Below, piece after piece: positions 8,897-17,069 of a DNA stretch of 64,000 bases. The first letter of the stretch is position 1. Every line of letters begins with the position of its first letter. Origin of the DNA: Hyphomonadaceae bacterium (GTDB lineage: Bacteria > Pseudomonadota > Alphaproteobacteria > Caulobacterales > Hyphomonadaceae); NCBI GenBank assembly GCA_024742355.1, contig JANSYM010000004.1:62001-126000 (forward strand), in the 5' to 3' direction. The position numbers and the translations under genes were made by a program. The notes beneath the pieces were generated by a model. That model made no database searches. It was not told the origin of the DNA and saw only the letters and a list, made by a program, of their open reading frames with translations.

Positions 8897-8929
8897 AAAA
8901 AGCCCGGGGCAGCTGCCTCGGGCTTTTTT
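8897..8929 (+). terminator. Rho-independent terminator after DUF3126 gene
   Basis: A GC-rich stem (GCCCGGGG against CCTCGGGC, one G.U pair) closes on the hexaloop CAGCTG and is followed by a run of six T. The A-run on the left side extends the stem, so it could work in both directions, but only the plus-strand gene ends here. Confidence 0.88.
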
Positions 8930-8956
8930 CATGCTGCCGGTTTGATCGCACAGCGC

Positions 8957-8987
8957 TTGACCGCAGCGAACGCACGCGGTGTATATC
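8957..8987 (+). promoter_or_regulatory. Candidate housekeeping promoter for the M13 peptidase gene
   Basis: TTGACCG at 8957-8963 and TGTATATC at 8980-8987 resemble the alphaproteobacterial housekeeping pattern (TTGACGS and GCTANAWC). The spacer is slightly long. The site lies 25 bp before the chosen ATG at 9012. This is a visual match only. Confidence 0.4.
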
Positions 8988-9011
8988 GATAAACAGAAAA
9001 TCGAGACTGCC

Positions 9012-11105
9012 ATGAAACGTTCCACGTCCTTCCTGCTCAGCGGTGTTGCGCTGCCCCTTTCTCTTCTCTCCCTGGCGGGTTGCACACCGTCGGCTGGTGA
9101 GCCCGGGACCACGGAGACCCGCGCGGTCGAGACCGCAGAAGCCCAGCCGCCCGTGATCGAACCCTGGGGCTATCCGATGGATGCGTTTGACCCGGACGTC
9201 CGGCCTGGCGACGATTTCTTCCAGTTCGCAAATGGTGGCTGGCTCGCAGACACCGAAATCCCGTCCGATCGTTCTGGCACTGGGTTCGCCGTCATCATGC
9301 AGGAGCGTAATGAAGCCCGCATCGCCGAGATTATTGCCGACCTGTCCAGCGCTGAGGTCGAGCCTGGCTCGAACAGCCAGAAGATCCGTGATCTCTACAA
9401 TGACTTCATGGACGTCGACACGATCAATGCCCAAGGCATCGAACCGATCCACGCGGATGCGGAACGGATCATGGCGGCAGAGACGCATGATGACATCATT
9501 GCCCTGATGGCAGACCCTGCCATGGGCCTGAGCGGCCCGATCGCGCTCTATGTGTCGATCGATTCCAAACAGCCCGACACCTATGTCATGGGCGCCACGC
9601 ATTCCGGCCTCGGCATGCCGGATCGGTCTTACTATCTGCGCGATTCAGAGCGCCTGGCCGATGCCCGGGATGCGTACAAAACGCATCTCGTCCGCATGTT
9701 GAGCCTGCTCGACGAGCATCATCCCGAGCCACGCGCTGAAGCCGTGTTCGAGCTTGAAACGGCGATCGCCGAGCAGCACTGGACCCGCGCGGACCGGCGC
9801 AATGCCGACCGGACCTATAATCGCATGACCGTCGCAGAGCTTGGCGGTTTTGCGCCTGGCGTCTCCTGGACGACGGCGCTCGCCGGTCTCGGCCTGCCGA
9901 CCGAAGGCGATATTGTCATCCGCGAGAAAGAGGCCTTCCCGGCGCTTGCCGCGCTGTTTGCCGATACGCCGGTTGCGGTCTGGCAGGATTATCTCCTCGT
10001 CCGACTCGTTTCCAATAATGCCGCCTCGCTGTCCGATGATGTCTATATGGCGAATTTCGAGTTCTACGGCCGCGCGCTGAACGGCCAGGAAGAACCGCGA
10101 GCGCGCGAGAAACGCGGCATCAGCCTGGTCAATGGCCGCCTCGACCAGGCCGTCGGGCAGGAATATATCGATCGCTATTTCCCGGAAGAATCGAAAATCC
10201 AGATGACCGAGATGTTCGAGAATATCCGCACGGCCCTGTCCATGCGGATCGACAATCTCAGCTGGATGACGGACGAGACCAAGGCGCAGGCGCAGGACAA
10301 GCTGGCATCGATGACCGCCAAGATTGCCTATCCGGAAATCTGGACCGACTATTCCGATCTCGAGGTGGTTCCGGGCGATCTGATGGGCAATATTCGCCGC
10401 CACCGCGAATGGACCAATGCCCGCCAGGCCGCGCGCCTCGGCACCAAGGTCGACAAGCGCGAATGGTTTACCGCGCCGCAGACGGTCAACGCCTTTTATA
10501 GCCCGAACCGCAACGAGGCCTTCATTCCAGCCGGTTACATCCAGTCGCCGCTCTTCGACCCGAATGCCGACCCGGCGATCAATTATGGCGCCATTGGTTC
10601 GATCGTCGGCCACGAGATCGGTCATGGTTTTGATGATCAGGGCTCAAAATTCGACGCCAATGGCTTCCTGCAGAGTTGGTGGACGGAAGAAGACCGGGCC
10701 GCTTTTGACGCGCTCGGTGATCAGCTGGCGGCGCAATTCAGTGAATACGAGCCGTTACCCGGCCTGAACGTGAATGGCCGCCAGACGTTGGGCGAGAATA
10801 TTGGCGATCTCGCCGGTATCATCGTTACCTATCACGCCTACAAGCTGTCTCTGGATGGCGAACCGTCGCCTGTTCTGGATGGCTATACCGGCGAGCAACG
10901 GGTCTTCCTCGGCCGCGCCCAGGCCCGGCGCTACAAACGTACCGAAGAATCGATGCGCCAACGCCTCCTGTCGGCCCCGCACAGCCCGATGAAGCTGCGC
11001 GTCAATGGCATGATCCGCAATATCGACGAATGGTATGAGGCGTTCGACGTGCAGGAAGGCGACGAGATGTACATCCCGCCGGAGGAACGCGTGCGGATCT
11101 GGTAG
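9012..11105 (+). CDS. M13 (neprilysin-like) zinc metallopeptidase lipoprotein
   Basis: A 697-residue envelope peptidase. It begins with a lipoprotein signal peptide (lipobox LAGC near residue 23), so it should be anchored in the envelope facing the periplasm or outside. The M13 signature is complete: NAFYSPNRNE, zinc motif HEIGH at His534-His538, the third ligand Glu595 in GENIGDLAG, and the C-terminal RVNGMIRNIDEWYEAF. M13 enzymes cleave oligopeptides on the N side of hydrophobic residues. The start is the ATG at 9012; an upstream in-frame ATG lies in the probable -10 box. It stands alone with its own promoter-like site. Confidence 0.95.
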   Translation: MKRSTSFLLSGVALPLSLLSLAGCTPSAGEPGTTETRAVETAEAQPPVIEPWGYPMDAFDPDVRPGDDFFQFANGGWLADTEIPSDRSGTGFAVIMQERNEARIAEIIADLSSAEVEPGSNSQKIRDLYNDFMDVDTINAQGIEPIHADAERIMAAETHDDIIALMADPAMGLSGPIALYVSIDSKQPDTYVMGATHSGLGMPDRSYYLRDSERLADARDAYKTHLVRMLSLLDEHHPEPRAEAVFELETAIAEQHWTRADRRNADRTYNRMTVAELGGFAPGVSWTTALAGLGLPTEGDIVIREKEAFPALAALFADTPVAVWQDYLLVRLVSNNAASLSDDVYMANFEFYGRALNGQEEPRAREKRGISLVNGRLDQAVGQEYIDRYFPEESKIQMTEMFENIRTALSMRIDNLSWMTDETKAQAQDKLASMTAKIAYPEIWTDYSDLEVVPGDLMGNIRRHREWTNARQAARLGTKVDKREWFTAPQTVNAFYSPNRNEAFIPAGYIQSPLFDPNADPAINYGAIGSIVGHEIGHGFDDQGSKFDANGFLQSWWTEEDRAAFDALGDQLAAQFSEYEPLPGLNVNGRQTLGENIGDLAGIIVTYHAYKLSLDGEPSPVLDGYTGEQRVFLGRAQARRYKRTEESMRQRLLSAPHSPMKLRVNGMIRNIDEWYEAFDVQEGDEMYIPPEERVRIW

Positions 11106-11202
11106 AGAGAGGCGGGCGAGGTTCGGGTAAGGGAAAGTCGCTATTTTACCTTGTCTGCACAGACGGTAGGTTCAACGCTCGATCACCTATCGGGAGTTGC
11201 AA

Positions 11203-11445
11203 ATGAGCGTCGACGACCTGACCCGATTTTTCGCCTGGTTTACGCTGTTAAACTATGGCCTGATGCTACTGTCCTGGCTGATTTTCATCAGCATTAAACA
11301 AACCGCCATGCGATTGCACAGCGCGACAATGGGCGTGCCGATGGATGACCTGCCGCGGCTCTATTTTCAGTATTTCTCGATCTACAAGGTGCTGACTTTG
11401 ACGTTCGGCCTGGTGCCGTATCTGATTTTTCGGTTTGCGTTTTAA
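11203..11445 (+). CDS. Small membrane protein, DUF6868-like
   Basis: An 80-residue protein with two hydrophobic stretches, roughly residues 8-33 (FFAWFTLLNYGLMLLSWLIF) and 58-80. A polar middle contains the MDDLPRLYFQYF segment. The arrangement resembles the DUF6868 family of small proteobacterial membrane proteins; function is unknown. The ATG at 11203 follows a GGGAG site. A TTG two codons upstream is in frame but less well placed. Downstream lies the first copy of a three-hairpin repeat. Confidence 0.65.
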   Translation: MSVDDLTRFFAWFTLLNYGLMLLSWLIFISIKQTAMRLHSATMGVPMDDLPRLYFQYFSIYKVLTLTFGLVPYLIFRFAF

Positions 11446-11468
11446 GTTGCAGACGAAGGCCTCCTTCA

Positions 11469-11602
11469 AGCGCTCCCCACGGGCATGTCCGTGGGGTCCA
11501 GCACGGTATGTTGAGACTGGGATCGGGAGAGACCTTATCACTCCCGATCCAAGCGGCACGTACGGGTGATGGGCTGCCCAGACAGGGCTGGGCAGAGCGC
11601 CG
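11469..11602. repeat. Three-hairpin dispersed repeat, copy A
   Basis: This intergenic element contains three successive hairpins. CCCCACGG/CCGTGGGG lies at 11475-11496, GGATCGGGAG/CTCCCGATCC at 11520-11550, and CTGCCCAG/CTGGGCAG at 11574-11595. The whole is framed by AGCGC at both ends. A second copy with the same three stems in the same order lies in inverted orientation at 25810-25942. Stems and a few connectors (TGATGG before stem 3, CTTATC in loop 2) are conserved while other linkers differ. It occupies most of the 233-bp gap between the small membrane protein and the VOC gene. Confidence 0.85.
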
Positions 11603-11678
11603 GACGCAAAATTTGGGACATTGTTTCTAATCCCGATGCCTTCCCTTATGCTTACTCCACTCAAACAGGGAGAAACGC

Positions 11679-12089
11679 ATGCCAGAGGACCGACCAAAAT
11701 CCGGCGTCACGCCGCATCTGACCATTCGTGACGGGCGCTGTATCGAGGCTATTCAGTTCTACTCCGACGCGTTCGGCGCCAGAGAGGTGTCACGCCAGGC
11801 CGAAGAAGACGGCCCGCGCCTGATGCATGCGGCCTTGATCATCAATGGCGATTTTGTGCTGATGCATGATGACTTCCCGGAATATCGCGGTGGCGATCCG
11901 GCGCCTGCGCCGGCATCTGCGGTGTTTCATCTTGCCGTTGATGATGCTGACGCCTGGTGGGCGCAGGCCGTGTCGGCGGGCGCCGAGGTGACCATGCCGC
12001 TCGCCGACCAGTTCTGGGGCGACCGATACGGGCACCTCAAGGATCCGTTTGGCTATACCTGGTCGATTGGCGCGCCAATAAAGGCGTGA
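11679..12089 (+). CDS. VOC-fold (glyoxalase/PhnB-like) protein
   Basis: A 136-residue protein of the PhnB-like branch of the vicinal oxygen chelate superfamily. It starts with VTPHLTIRDG and EAIQFYSDAFGARE and ends with the typical DQFWGDRYGHLKDPFGYTWSI. Members are single-domain dimers; many act on or bind unknown small molecules, so no reaction is assigned. The ATG has a GGGAG site 6 bp upstream. An SRPBCC-domain gene follows 30 bp later, a pairing often seen among small detoxification-like genes. Confidence 0.88.
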   Translation: MPEDRPKSGVTPHLTIRDGRCIEAIQFYSDAFGAREVSRQAEEDGPRLMHAALIINGDFVLMHDDFPEYRGGDPAPAPASAVFHLAVDDADAWWAQAVSAGAEVTMPLADQFWGDRYGHLKDPFGYTWSIGAPIKA

Positions 12090-12119
12090 TGAGCAGGCTG
12101 GCGCGCTTTGGAGGTGCTG

Positions 12120-12572
12120 ATGACCGATATCCCCTGGCCTGATCATACTGATCGCCCACTCAAAACCTCGTGCGAACACGTCATCAATGCTGCGCCGGAC
12201 GCGGTGTTTGCGGCCTGGACGACAAAGTTCGAAACCTGGTTCGCCCAAACCGGGACGCTGGCTCTGGTGCTGGAACCCGGGCAGCCCTATTTTTTCTACA
12301 ATCGCGATGAATGGGGACGTCATCCCCATTATGGGCGCATCCTGGCGCTAGAGGAAAACCGTCGCCTGGAGATGACCTGGCTGACCGGCAATGGCACCGA
12401 TGTCGGGACCCAGGGGGCGGAAACCCTGCTCCGGATCACGCTCACGCCGGAAGGTTCAGGTACGCGCGTGCACCTGGAGCATTCCGGCTTCGTATCCGAA
12501 GCGTCCCGAGACGGGCATGCGGAGAACTGGCCGCTGGCCTTGCAGATCCTGGACGACGCGCTGCGCGCTTAG
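12120..12572 (+). CDS. SRPBCC/AHSA1-like domain protein
   Basis: A 150-residue START/AHSA1-type ligand-binding protein. The N-terminal APDAVFAAWT, the central EENRRLEMTW and the C-terminal RVHLEHSGF fit the family. These proteins hold hydrophobic ligands in a helix-grip cavity; the ligand here is unknown. The ATG at 12120 is backed by GGAGGTG at 12110-12116. The stop overlaps the stop of phoH on the opposite strand by 4 bp. Its closeness to the VOC gene suggests a two-gene operon. Confidence 0.85.
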   Translation: MTDIPWPDHTDRPLKTSCEHVINAAPDAVFAAWTTKFETWFAQTGTLALVLEPGQPYFFYNRDEWGRHPHYGRILALEENRRLEMTWLTGNGTDVGTQGAETLLRITLTPEGSGTRVHLEHSGFVSEASRDGHAENWPLALQILDDALRA

Positions 12573-13378
12573 AGCACGTCCAGCATCTCGGCGACCAATG
12601 GGTGGCGGACAACATCCTGGCCAACCAGTCGGATAACCGACGCCCCGCCCAGTTTCTCGAGCCGGTCTGCGGCTTTGCCGAGACCCGAGAGTTCCGGCAG
12701 CAGGTCGCTCTGCGCCGGGTCACCGGTGACCACCATGGTCGAGTGCCAGCCGAGCCGCGTCAGCAGCATCTTGATCTGCGTATAAGTGCAGTTCTGGGCC
12801 TCATCGATGACCACGAACGCATTGTTCAGTGTACGACCGCGCATGAAGCCGATCGGGGCAATCTCGATCAGGCCCTCGGCCATCATATGCTTCAGTTGTT
12901 GCGGGCTGAGACGATCGGACAGTGCGTCATAGAGCGGCCGCAGATAAGGCGCGAGCTTGTCTTCCATGGCGCCGGGCAGGAAGCCGATCTGCTCACCGGC
13001 CTCGACCGCGGGTCGGGACAGGATGATGCGGGCGACCTTGCCTTTCTGCAGCGCTTCAACAGCTTTGCAGATAGCCAGATAGGTCTTGCCGGTACCGGCT
13101 GGGCCAAGAGCGCAGACCAGTGATTTTTCCTCCAGCGCCTCGAGCAGACGCGCCTGGTTCTCGGAGCGCGGCTTGACCGTCTTCTGATAGCGTTGATTGC
13201 GGGTGCCATGCGCCGGCTCAGCCCGTTTAGGTTTATCTGCGTCGTCTGGATGCCAATTCTCGCCGCCGCCCGGAATGGCATAGAGTTGAGTCTCACGGGC
13301 AGCGCCTTTTTCAAAGAAGTTCGAAGCGTCGAAGGCGGCTTGTGCTTTCTGGCGTTTCGTAGCTGCGCGTTTACCCAT
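12569..13378 (-). CDS. PhoH family ATPase
   Basis: A 269-residue P-loop protein. Walker A is GPAGTGKT (about residues 93-100) and Walker B is VVIDEAQN, followed by the VVTGDPAQSDL motif typical of PhoH/YbeZ ATPases. A basic N-terminal extension of about 70 residues precedes the ATPase core. PhoH proteins are nucleoside-triphosphatases associated with RNA metabolism; no ybeY lies beside it, so this is the stand-alone type. The ATG follows AAGGAGATCC. Upstream on the same strand is a terminator-like hairpin in a long leader, which may regulate it by attenuation. Confidence 0.92.
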   Translation of the reverse strand: MGKRAATKRQKAQAAFDASNFFEKGAARETQLYAIPGGGENWHPDDADKPKRAEPAHGTRNQRYQKTVKPRSENQARLLEALEEKSLVCALGPAGTGKTYLAICKAVEALQKGKVARIILSRPAVEAGEQIGFLPGAMEDKLAPYLRPLYDALSDRLSPQQLKHMMAEGLIEIAPIGFMRGRTLNNAFVVIDEAQNCTYTQIKMLLTRLGWHSTMVVTGDPAQSDLLPELSGLGKAADRLEKLGGASVIRLVGQDVVRHPLVAEMLDVL

Positions 13379-13411
13379 GAGGATCTCCTTTTAAGATTGA
13401 AGTGTGGGCAG

Positions 13412-13444
13412 AAAAAAACCGCCGAGCCAAAGGCGCAGCGGTTG
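13412..13444 (-). terminator. Rho-independent terminator upstream of phoH
   Basis: On the minus strand AACCGC and an inner GCC pair with GGC and GCGGTT around a TTT loop, followed by seven T. Because the next gene downstream on this strand is phoH, this hairpin must end either a small RNA or a premature phoH transcript. Confidence 0.75.
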
Positions 13445-13560
13445 GTGACATTATCAGGGGGCGAGCGGCGTCCCGGTGGGCATCTGGCTGCCTCGCCGGT
13501 GGTGGTGTTTGTGAGGGCGGTCTATGACCCATCTACAATCCGTCTCCCGAATCTCTTGTC
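13412..13560 (-). ncRNA. Candidate small RNA or structured phoH leader
   Basis: About 150 bases without a credible protein gene lie between phoH and the divergent carbonic-anhydrase gene. Read on the minus strand they contain GGCGAG...CTCGCC, which can close a long stem, several C-rich single-stranded stretches (CACCACCACC, CGCCCCCTG), and end in a strong terminator at 13444-13412. The phoH ATG lies 33 bp beyond the terminator. It is either an independent sRNA or an attenuator in the phoH 5' UTR. Its 5' end is not defined by any clear promoter. Confidence 0.35.
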
Positions 13561-13638
13561 TTGAATTACACACTAAGAGAGTTAACCGAGTGTGACAGCG
13601 ATAATCCGCAAGCGAAATATTATTTTTGGGAGAGTGAC

Positions 13639-14172
13639 ATGGCTTTGTACGATTTTGACGGGGTGCGCCCAACCGTTCCGCAGTCCGGGAACTATTGGGT
13701 CGCCGGTAATGCGACCGTCCTGGGCAATGTGATTCTCGAAGAGAATGCCTCGGTCTGGTTCAATGCGGTGCTGCGCGGTGACAATGACCCGATCACGGTC
13801 GGCGAGAACTCAAATGTCCAGGATGGCAGTGTCCTCCACACTGATATTGGCTGCCCGCTGAAGATCGGAAAGGATGTCACAATTGGCCATATGGTCATGC
13901 TGCACGGCTGCACGATTGGCGACGAATCGCTGATCGGGATTGGCGCCACGGTGCTTAACCGCGCCGTGATCGGCAAGAATTGCATCATTGGCGCCCACGC
14001 CCTGATCCCGGAAGGCAAGGTTATCCCCGACAATTCCCTGGTCATGGGCGCGCCGGGCAAGGTGGTGAAAGAGATCAGCGAACCCCAGGTGATGATGATC
14101 AAAGGGTCGGCGCAGGTCTATGTCGATAATTGGAAACGCTTCAAGGCGGGCCTGAAACCGATCGAAGGGTAG
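13639..14172 (+). CDS. Gamma carbonic anhydrase-like hexapeptide protein
   Basis: A 177-residue left-handed beta-helix protein of the gamma-carbonic anhydrase/YrdA type. The metal-binding histidines lie in [18 protein letters not shown], and the family motif [17 protein letters not shown] is intact. It may be a zinc carbonic anhydrase or a structural homologue, since many bacterial members show no activity. The ATG at 13639 follows GGGAGAG; an upstream in-frame TTG would add 26 non-conserved residues. The Tat-lipoprotein oxidoreductase gene follows after 6 bp, so the two are probably co-transcribed. Confidence 0.92.
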   Translation: MALYDFDGVRPTVPQSGNYWVAGNATVLGNVILEENASVWFNAVLRGDNDPITVGENSNVQDGSVLHTDIGCPLKIGKDVTIGHMVMLHGCTIGDESLIGIGATVLNRAVIGKNCIIGAHALIPEGKVIPDNSLVMGAPGKVVKEISEPQVMMIKGSAQVYVDNWKRFKAGLKPIEG

Positions 14173-14178
14173 GCGGTA

Positions 14179-15408
14179 ATGGCCGGAACCGATCGACGAA
14201 CGGTTCTGAAGCTCGCTGCGGCGAGCGCGGCGCTGGCGGCGTGCAGCCCGGCGGTCCGCGTGAGCGAGAAACATGTCGCCGTCATTGGCGGCGGCATTAT
14301 CGGCGCCTCGATTGCTTACCACCTGACCAAAGCCGGCATGAAAGTGACCCTGCTCGAACGCGGGAAGCTGGCCGAGCGTGCGAGCCGGGGCACGTTTGCC
14401 TGGATCAACGCGACCTGGGCGAAGCAGCCGCGCGCCTATCATGCGTTCAATCAGGACGGGCTTCTGGGGTGGCACCGGCTGCAGAGCGACCTGGGCATCC
14501 CGGTCCGCTGGGGCGGGTCGCTGGAATGGTTTGAAACCGATACCCGACAAGCCCGCTTGGCAGAGCAGATCGCCGAACAGGTCGAATGGGGCGAGCCGGC
14601 TGAAATGATCGAGCCAGAGGCGTTGCGCGAACTTGAGGGCAAGGTCGACTTCACCGGGGTCGAACAGGCCGCTTATTCACCGAATGATGGCGCGGTCGAT
14701 CCTGTGCTGGCGACAGAAATGCTGGTCGCCGCCGCGATTGAGCTGGGCGCGACAGTGCAAGAAAACTGCAGCGTCGAGCGTGTCACCCCGAATGCGAACG
14801 GGCAGTCTGTCCTGCAGACACAATGCGGCGATTTGGCTGTCGACAAGTTCGTGCTCGCCACGGGCGCCGACCCCGAGGCGACAGCGCGCCTCGCCGGGCT
14901 TGATATCCCGCAGCGATCCACGCCGGGCGTGATCGTCGTCACGACTCCACAACCGCGCCTGATCAATCGCATCATCGTCGCGCCCGGGGTGCATATTCAT
15001 CAGCGCGATGATGGGCGCATCGTGCTCGGCGAACAGGACGGCGCCCCGGACACTGCGGCCCATATGGAGCGGCTGCGGGATCGCCCGAACCGGTTCCCCG
15101 AACAGGTCTTTGCTGACCAGCACGCCATGCGGATTCTCAGCATTGCCGAGCAATATGTGCCCGGCATGCTCGACGCCGATGTGGAGGATGTCTTCATTGG
15201 CTGGCGCCCGCTGCCCCTCGACGGGCATCCGGTGCTTGGCACAAGCCCGGCCAATCCGACAGCCTATCTGGCGATCATGCATAGCGGCGTGTCACTGGCC
15301 CCGATTGTCGGGGAGGTGGTGGCCCAGGAAATCTCCATGGGAGTCGCCGCCGAGGTGCTGGCACCCTATCGCCCGGGCCGTGATTTTGCGGAAGTCAGGC
15401 GCTACTAG
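14179..15408 (+). CDS. FAD-dependent oxidoreductase (DAO family), Tat-exported lipoprotein
   Basis: A 409-residue D-amino-acid-oxidase-type flavoprotein. The N-terminus has a twin-arginine signal (DRRTVLKL) ending in a lipobox (LAAC at Cys22), so the folded enzyme should be exported and lipid-anchored. The dinucleotide fold follows as VAVIGGGIIGASIAYHL, and the C-terminal IGWRPLPLDGHPVLG is typical of the family. It would oxidise an amine or amino acid in the periplasm. An exported, lipid-anchored DAO is less common than cytosolic forms. It is 6 bp behind the gamma-carbonic anhydrase gene and faces the DUF454 gene. Confidence 0.9.
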   Translation: MAGTDRRTVLKLAAASAALAACSPAVRVSEKHVAVIGGGIIGASIAYHLTKAGMKVTLLERGKLAERASRGTFAWINATWAKQPRAYHAFNQDGLLGWHRLQSDLGIPVRWGGSLEWFETDTRQARLAEQIAEQVEWGEPAEMIEPEALRELEGKVDFTGVEQAAYSPNDGAVDPVLATEMLVAAAIELGATVQENCSVERVTPNANGQSVLQTQCGDLAVDKFVLATGADPEATARLAGLDIPQRSTPGVIVVTTPQPRLINRIIVAPGVHIHQRDDGRIVLGEQDGAPDTAAHMERLRDRPNRFPEQVFADQHAMRILSIAEQYVPGMLDADVEDVFIGWRPLPLDGHPVLGTSPANPTAYLAIMHSGVSLAPIVGEVVAQEISMGVAAEVLAPYRPGRDFAEVRRY

Positions 15409-15414
15409 CCGCGC

Positions 15415-15777
15415 TCAAGCCGCTGGCTCTCGACGCGTCGCGACAAACAAGATTCCAATCCCGATGGCGCCGATGAGGACGGCAAGTCCAAGTGGTGAGC
15501 CACGCAGGAACCAGCCGCTCAGGCCGCAGGCCAGCAACATGCCGCCAATCGCCACGAATTTGCTCTTGCGGGAAATCTCGCCGCGCTCGACAAAGTCCTG
15601 TACGATTTGGCCGATGCCGGGGCGCGCATAAATCCAGTCGCGCACTTTCGGATGCGATTCAGCCAGGCAGAACACCGCGGCAATCCAGAAAATCGTCGTC
15701 GGCCAGAGCGGCAGCACCAGGCCAATCGCGCCGATGCCGAGAAACACAAATCCGATGAGCGCCCAGAGCCACCTCAT
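15415..15777 (-). CDS. DUF454 (YbaN-type) membrane protein
   Basis: A 120-residue inner-membrane protein of the DUF454/YbaN family: GLVLPLWPTTIFWIAAVFCLAES with the conserved LPxxPTxxF core, then HPKVRDWI and a C-terminal pair of hydrophobic helices. Function is unknown. The ATG at 15777 overlaps the stop of the HI0933-family gene (ATGA), so the two are translationally coupled. A longer frame upstream lies wholly inside that neighbour and is not used. Confidence 0.9.
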   Translation of the reverse strand: MRWLWALIGFVFLGIGAIGLVLPLWPTTIFWIAAVFCLAESHPKVRDWIYARPGIGQIVQDFVERGEISRKSKFVAIGGMLLACGLSGWFLRGSPLGLAVLIGAIGIGILFVATRREPAA

Positions 15778-16973
15778 GCAACTTCTGCCGCCGCGGCTGC
15801 GCTGGCCCAGGCCCATTGGAAATTATAGCCGCCGAGCCAGCCAGTGACGTCGACACATTCGCCTATGAAGAACAGGCCGGGCTGCAATTTGCTTTCCATC
15901 GTCCGCGAAGATAGGGCGTCTGTCGCCACTCCGCCAGCGGTGACTTCGGCGGTGCGCCAGCCTTCGGTGCCCGCGGGCCGGAGGCTCCAGGCGTTGAGTC
16001 TTTGCGCCACCGCGTCGATTTGCTGGTTCGACAGGGCCGCCAATCGGCTGGACTTGTCGAGGTCAAGCTCGCCCAGGAACCAGTCGGCGAAGCGTGCCGG
16101 GAAGGTGGCCGAAAACAATTGCGAGAGGGTCTGCTTGGGCGCGGTGTCCTTTGCCGTCTTCAACCAGTCCAGCGGGTCAGCCCCGGGCATCAGATCGAAC
16201 GCGACTGCATCGCCCGGGTGCCAATATGATGAGACTTGCAGCACAGCCGGGCCGGACAGACCGCGATGCGTGAATAACAGGTTCTCGACAAAACCCGGCC
16301 CGCTTTCGGCGTGCGCTTCGACCGGCAAGGACACGCCCGAGAGCGCTGAAAAGGCATCGCGGTAATCGTCGGTAAAGGTCATCGGCACCAAAGCCGGGCG
16401 TGTCTCCACGATCTCATGCCCGAACTGTTCGGCGATGTCATACGCAAACCGGCTGGCGCCAATTTTCGGGATGGACAGTCCGCCGGTTGCGATGATGACG
16501 CTGTCGCAATGGATCGGTCCGCTCGACGTGTCGACGAGAAATCCGCCGTCGGCGTGAGCGATGCCGGACACATCCGTTTCGAGCGATAACTCGCCACCAG
16601 CTGCCTCCAGTTCATCGAGCAGCATCTGAATCACCGCGCCGCTTTTCTGGTCGCAGAAGAGCTGGCCGAGCGTCTTCTCGTGCCAGGACAGATCATGCGC
16701 TGCCATCAGGTCGCAAAAGTCCCAGGGCGTGTAGCGGGCGAGGGCCGATTTCGCGAAATGCCGATTTTGCGACAGGAAGCGCGAGGCTTCCGTTTCGAGA
16801 TTGGTGAAATTGCAGCGCCCGCCGCCCGAGATGCGAATCTTCTCGCCTGGCTTTTTCGAATGGTCGATGACGCGCACGCTGCGTCCGCGCCGCGCTGTCC
16901 GCGATCCGCAGAACAGGCCAGCCGCGCCGGCCCCAATGATCAGGACGTCTACATGTTCCAAATTCGATCCCAA
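15774..16973 (-). CDS. HI0933-family NAD(P)/FAD-dependent oxidoreductase
   Basis: A 399-residue flavoprotein of the HI0933/BaiN group. GAGAAGLFCG binds FAD, RISGGGRCNFTNLE is the diagnostic family motif, IIATGGLSIPKIGASRFAYD follows, and the C-terminal LFFIGECVDVTGWLGGYN plus FQWAWASA is typical. The physiological substrate is unclear in most organisms. No ATG precedes the FAD motif. Translation must begin at TTG, either 16973 or 16961, and the latter has a GGGA site. It is divergent from the alpha-2-macroglobulin gene across 96 bp. Confidence 0.92.
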   Translation of the reverse strand: MGSNLEHVDVLIIGAGAAGLFCGSRTARRGRSVRVIDHSKKPGEKIRISGGGRCNFTNLETEASRFLSQNRHFAKSALARYTPWDFCDLMAAHDLSWHEKTLGQLFCDQKSGAVIQMLLDELEAAGGELSLETDVSGIAHADGGFLVDTSSGPIHCDSVIIATGGLSIPKIGASRFAYDIAEQFGHEIVETRPALVPMTFTDDYRDAFSALSGVSLPVEAHAESGPGFVENLLFTHRGLSGPAVLQVSSYWHPGDAVAFDLMPGADPLDWLKTAKDTAPKQTLSQLFSATFPARFADWFLGELDLDKSSRLAALSNQQIDAVAQRLNAWSLRPAGTEGWRTAEVTAGGVATDALSSRTMESKLQPGLFFIGECVDVTGWLGGYNFQWAWASAAAAAEVA

Positions 16974-17069
16974 GCCGTCAATCGTGGCGAAAAAGTCTTG
17001 TTTCCGCCCTGTTGGCGGCTAGCCAAACCCGTGTAAAGGTTGAGCTATTAAACAGGAAGGGACTTCATC

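Noticed and set aside
13412-13560. The region upstream of phoH as 4.5S (SRP) RNA, because it contains GCAGCC and GCCGGGA-like pieces.
   Set aside because: The essential GUCAGG...GGAAGCAGCC apical pattern of SRP RNA is absent.
13454-13672. A 72-residue minus-strand frame upstream of phoH.
   Set aside because: Low-complexity His/Arg/Pro composition, overlap with the carbonic-anhydrase start, and a terminator hairpin immediately downstream make a non-coding RNA or leader more likely.
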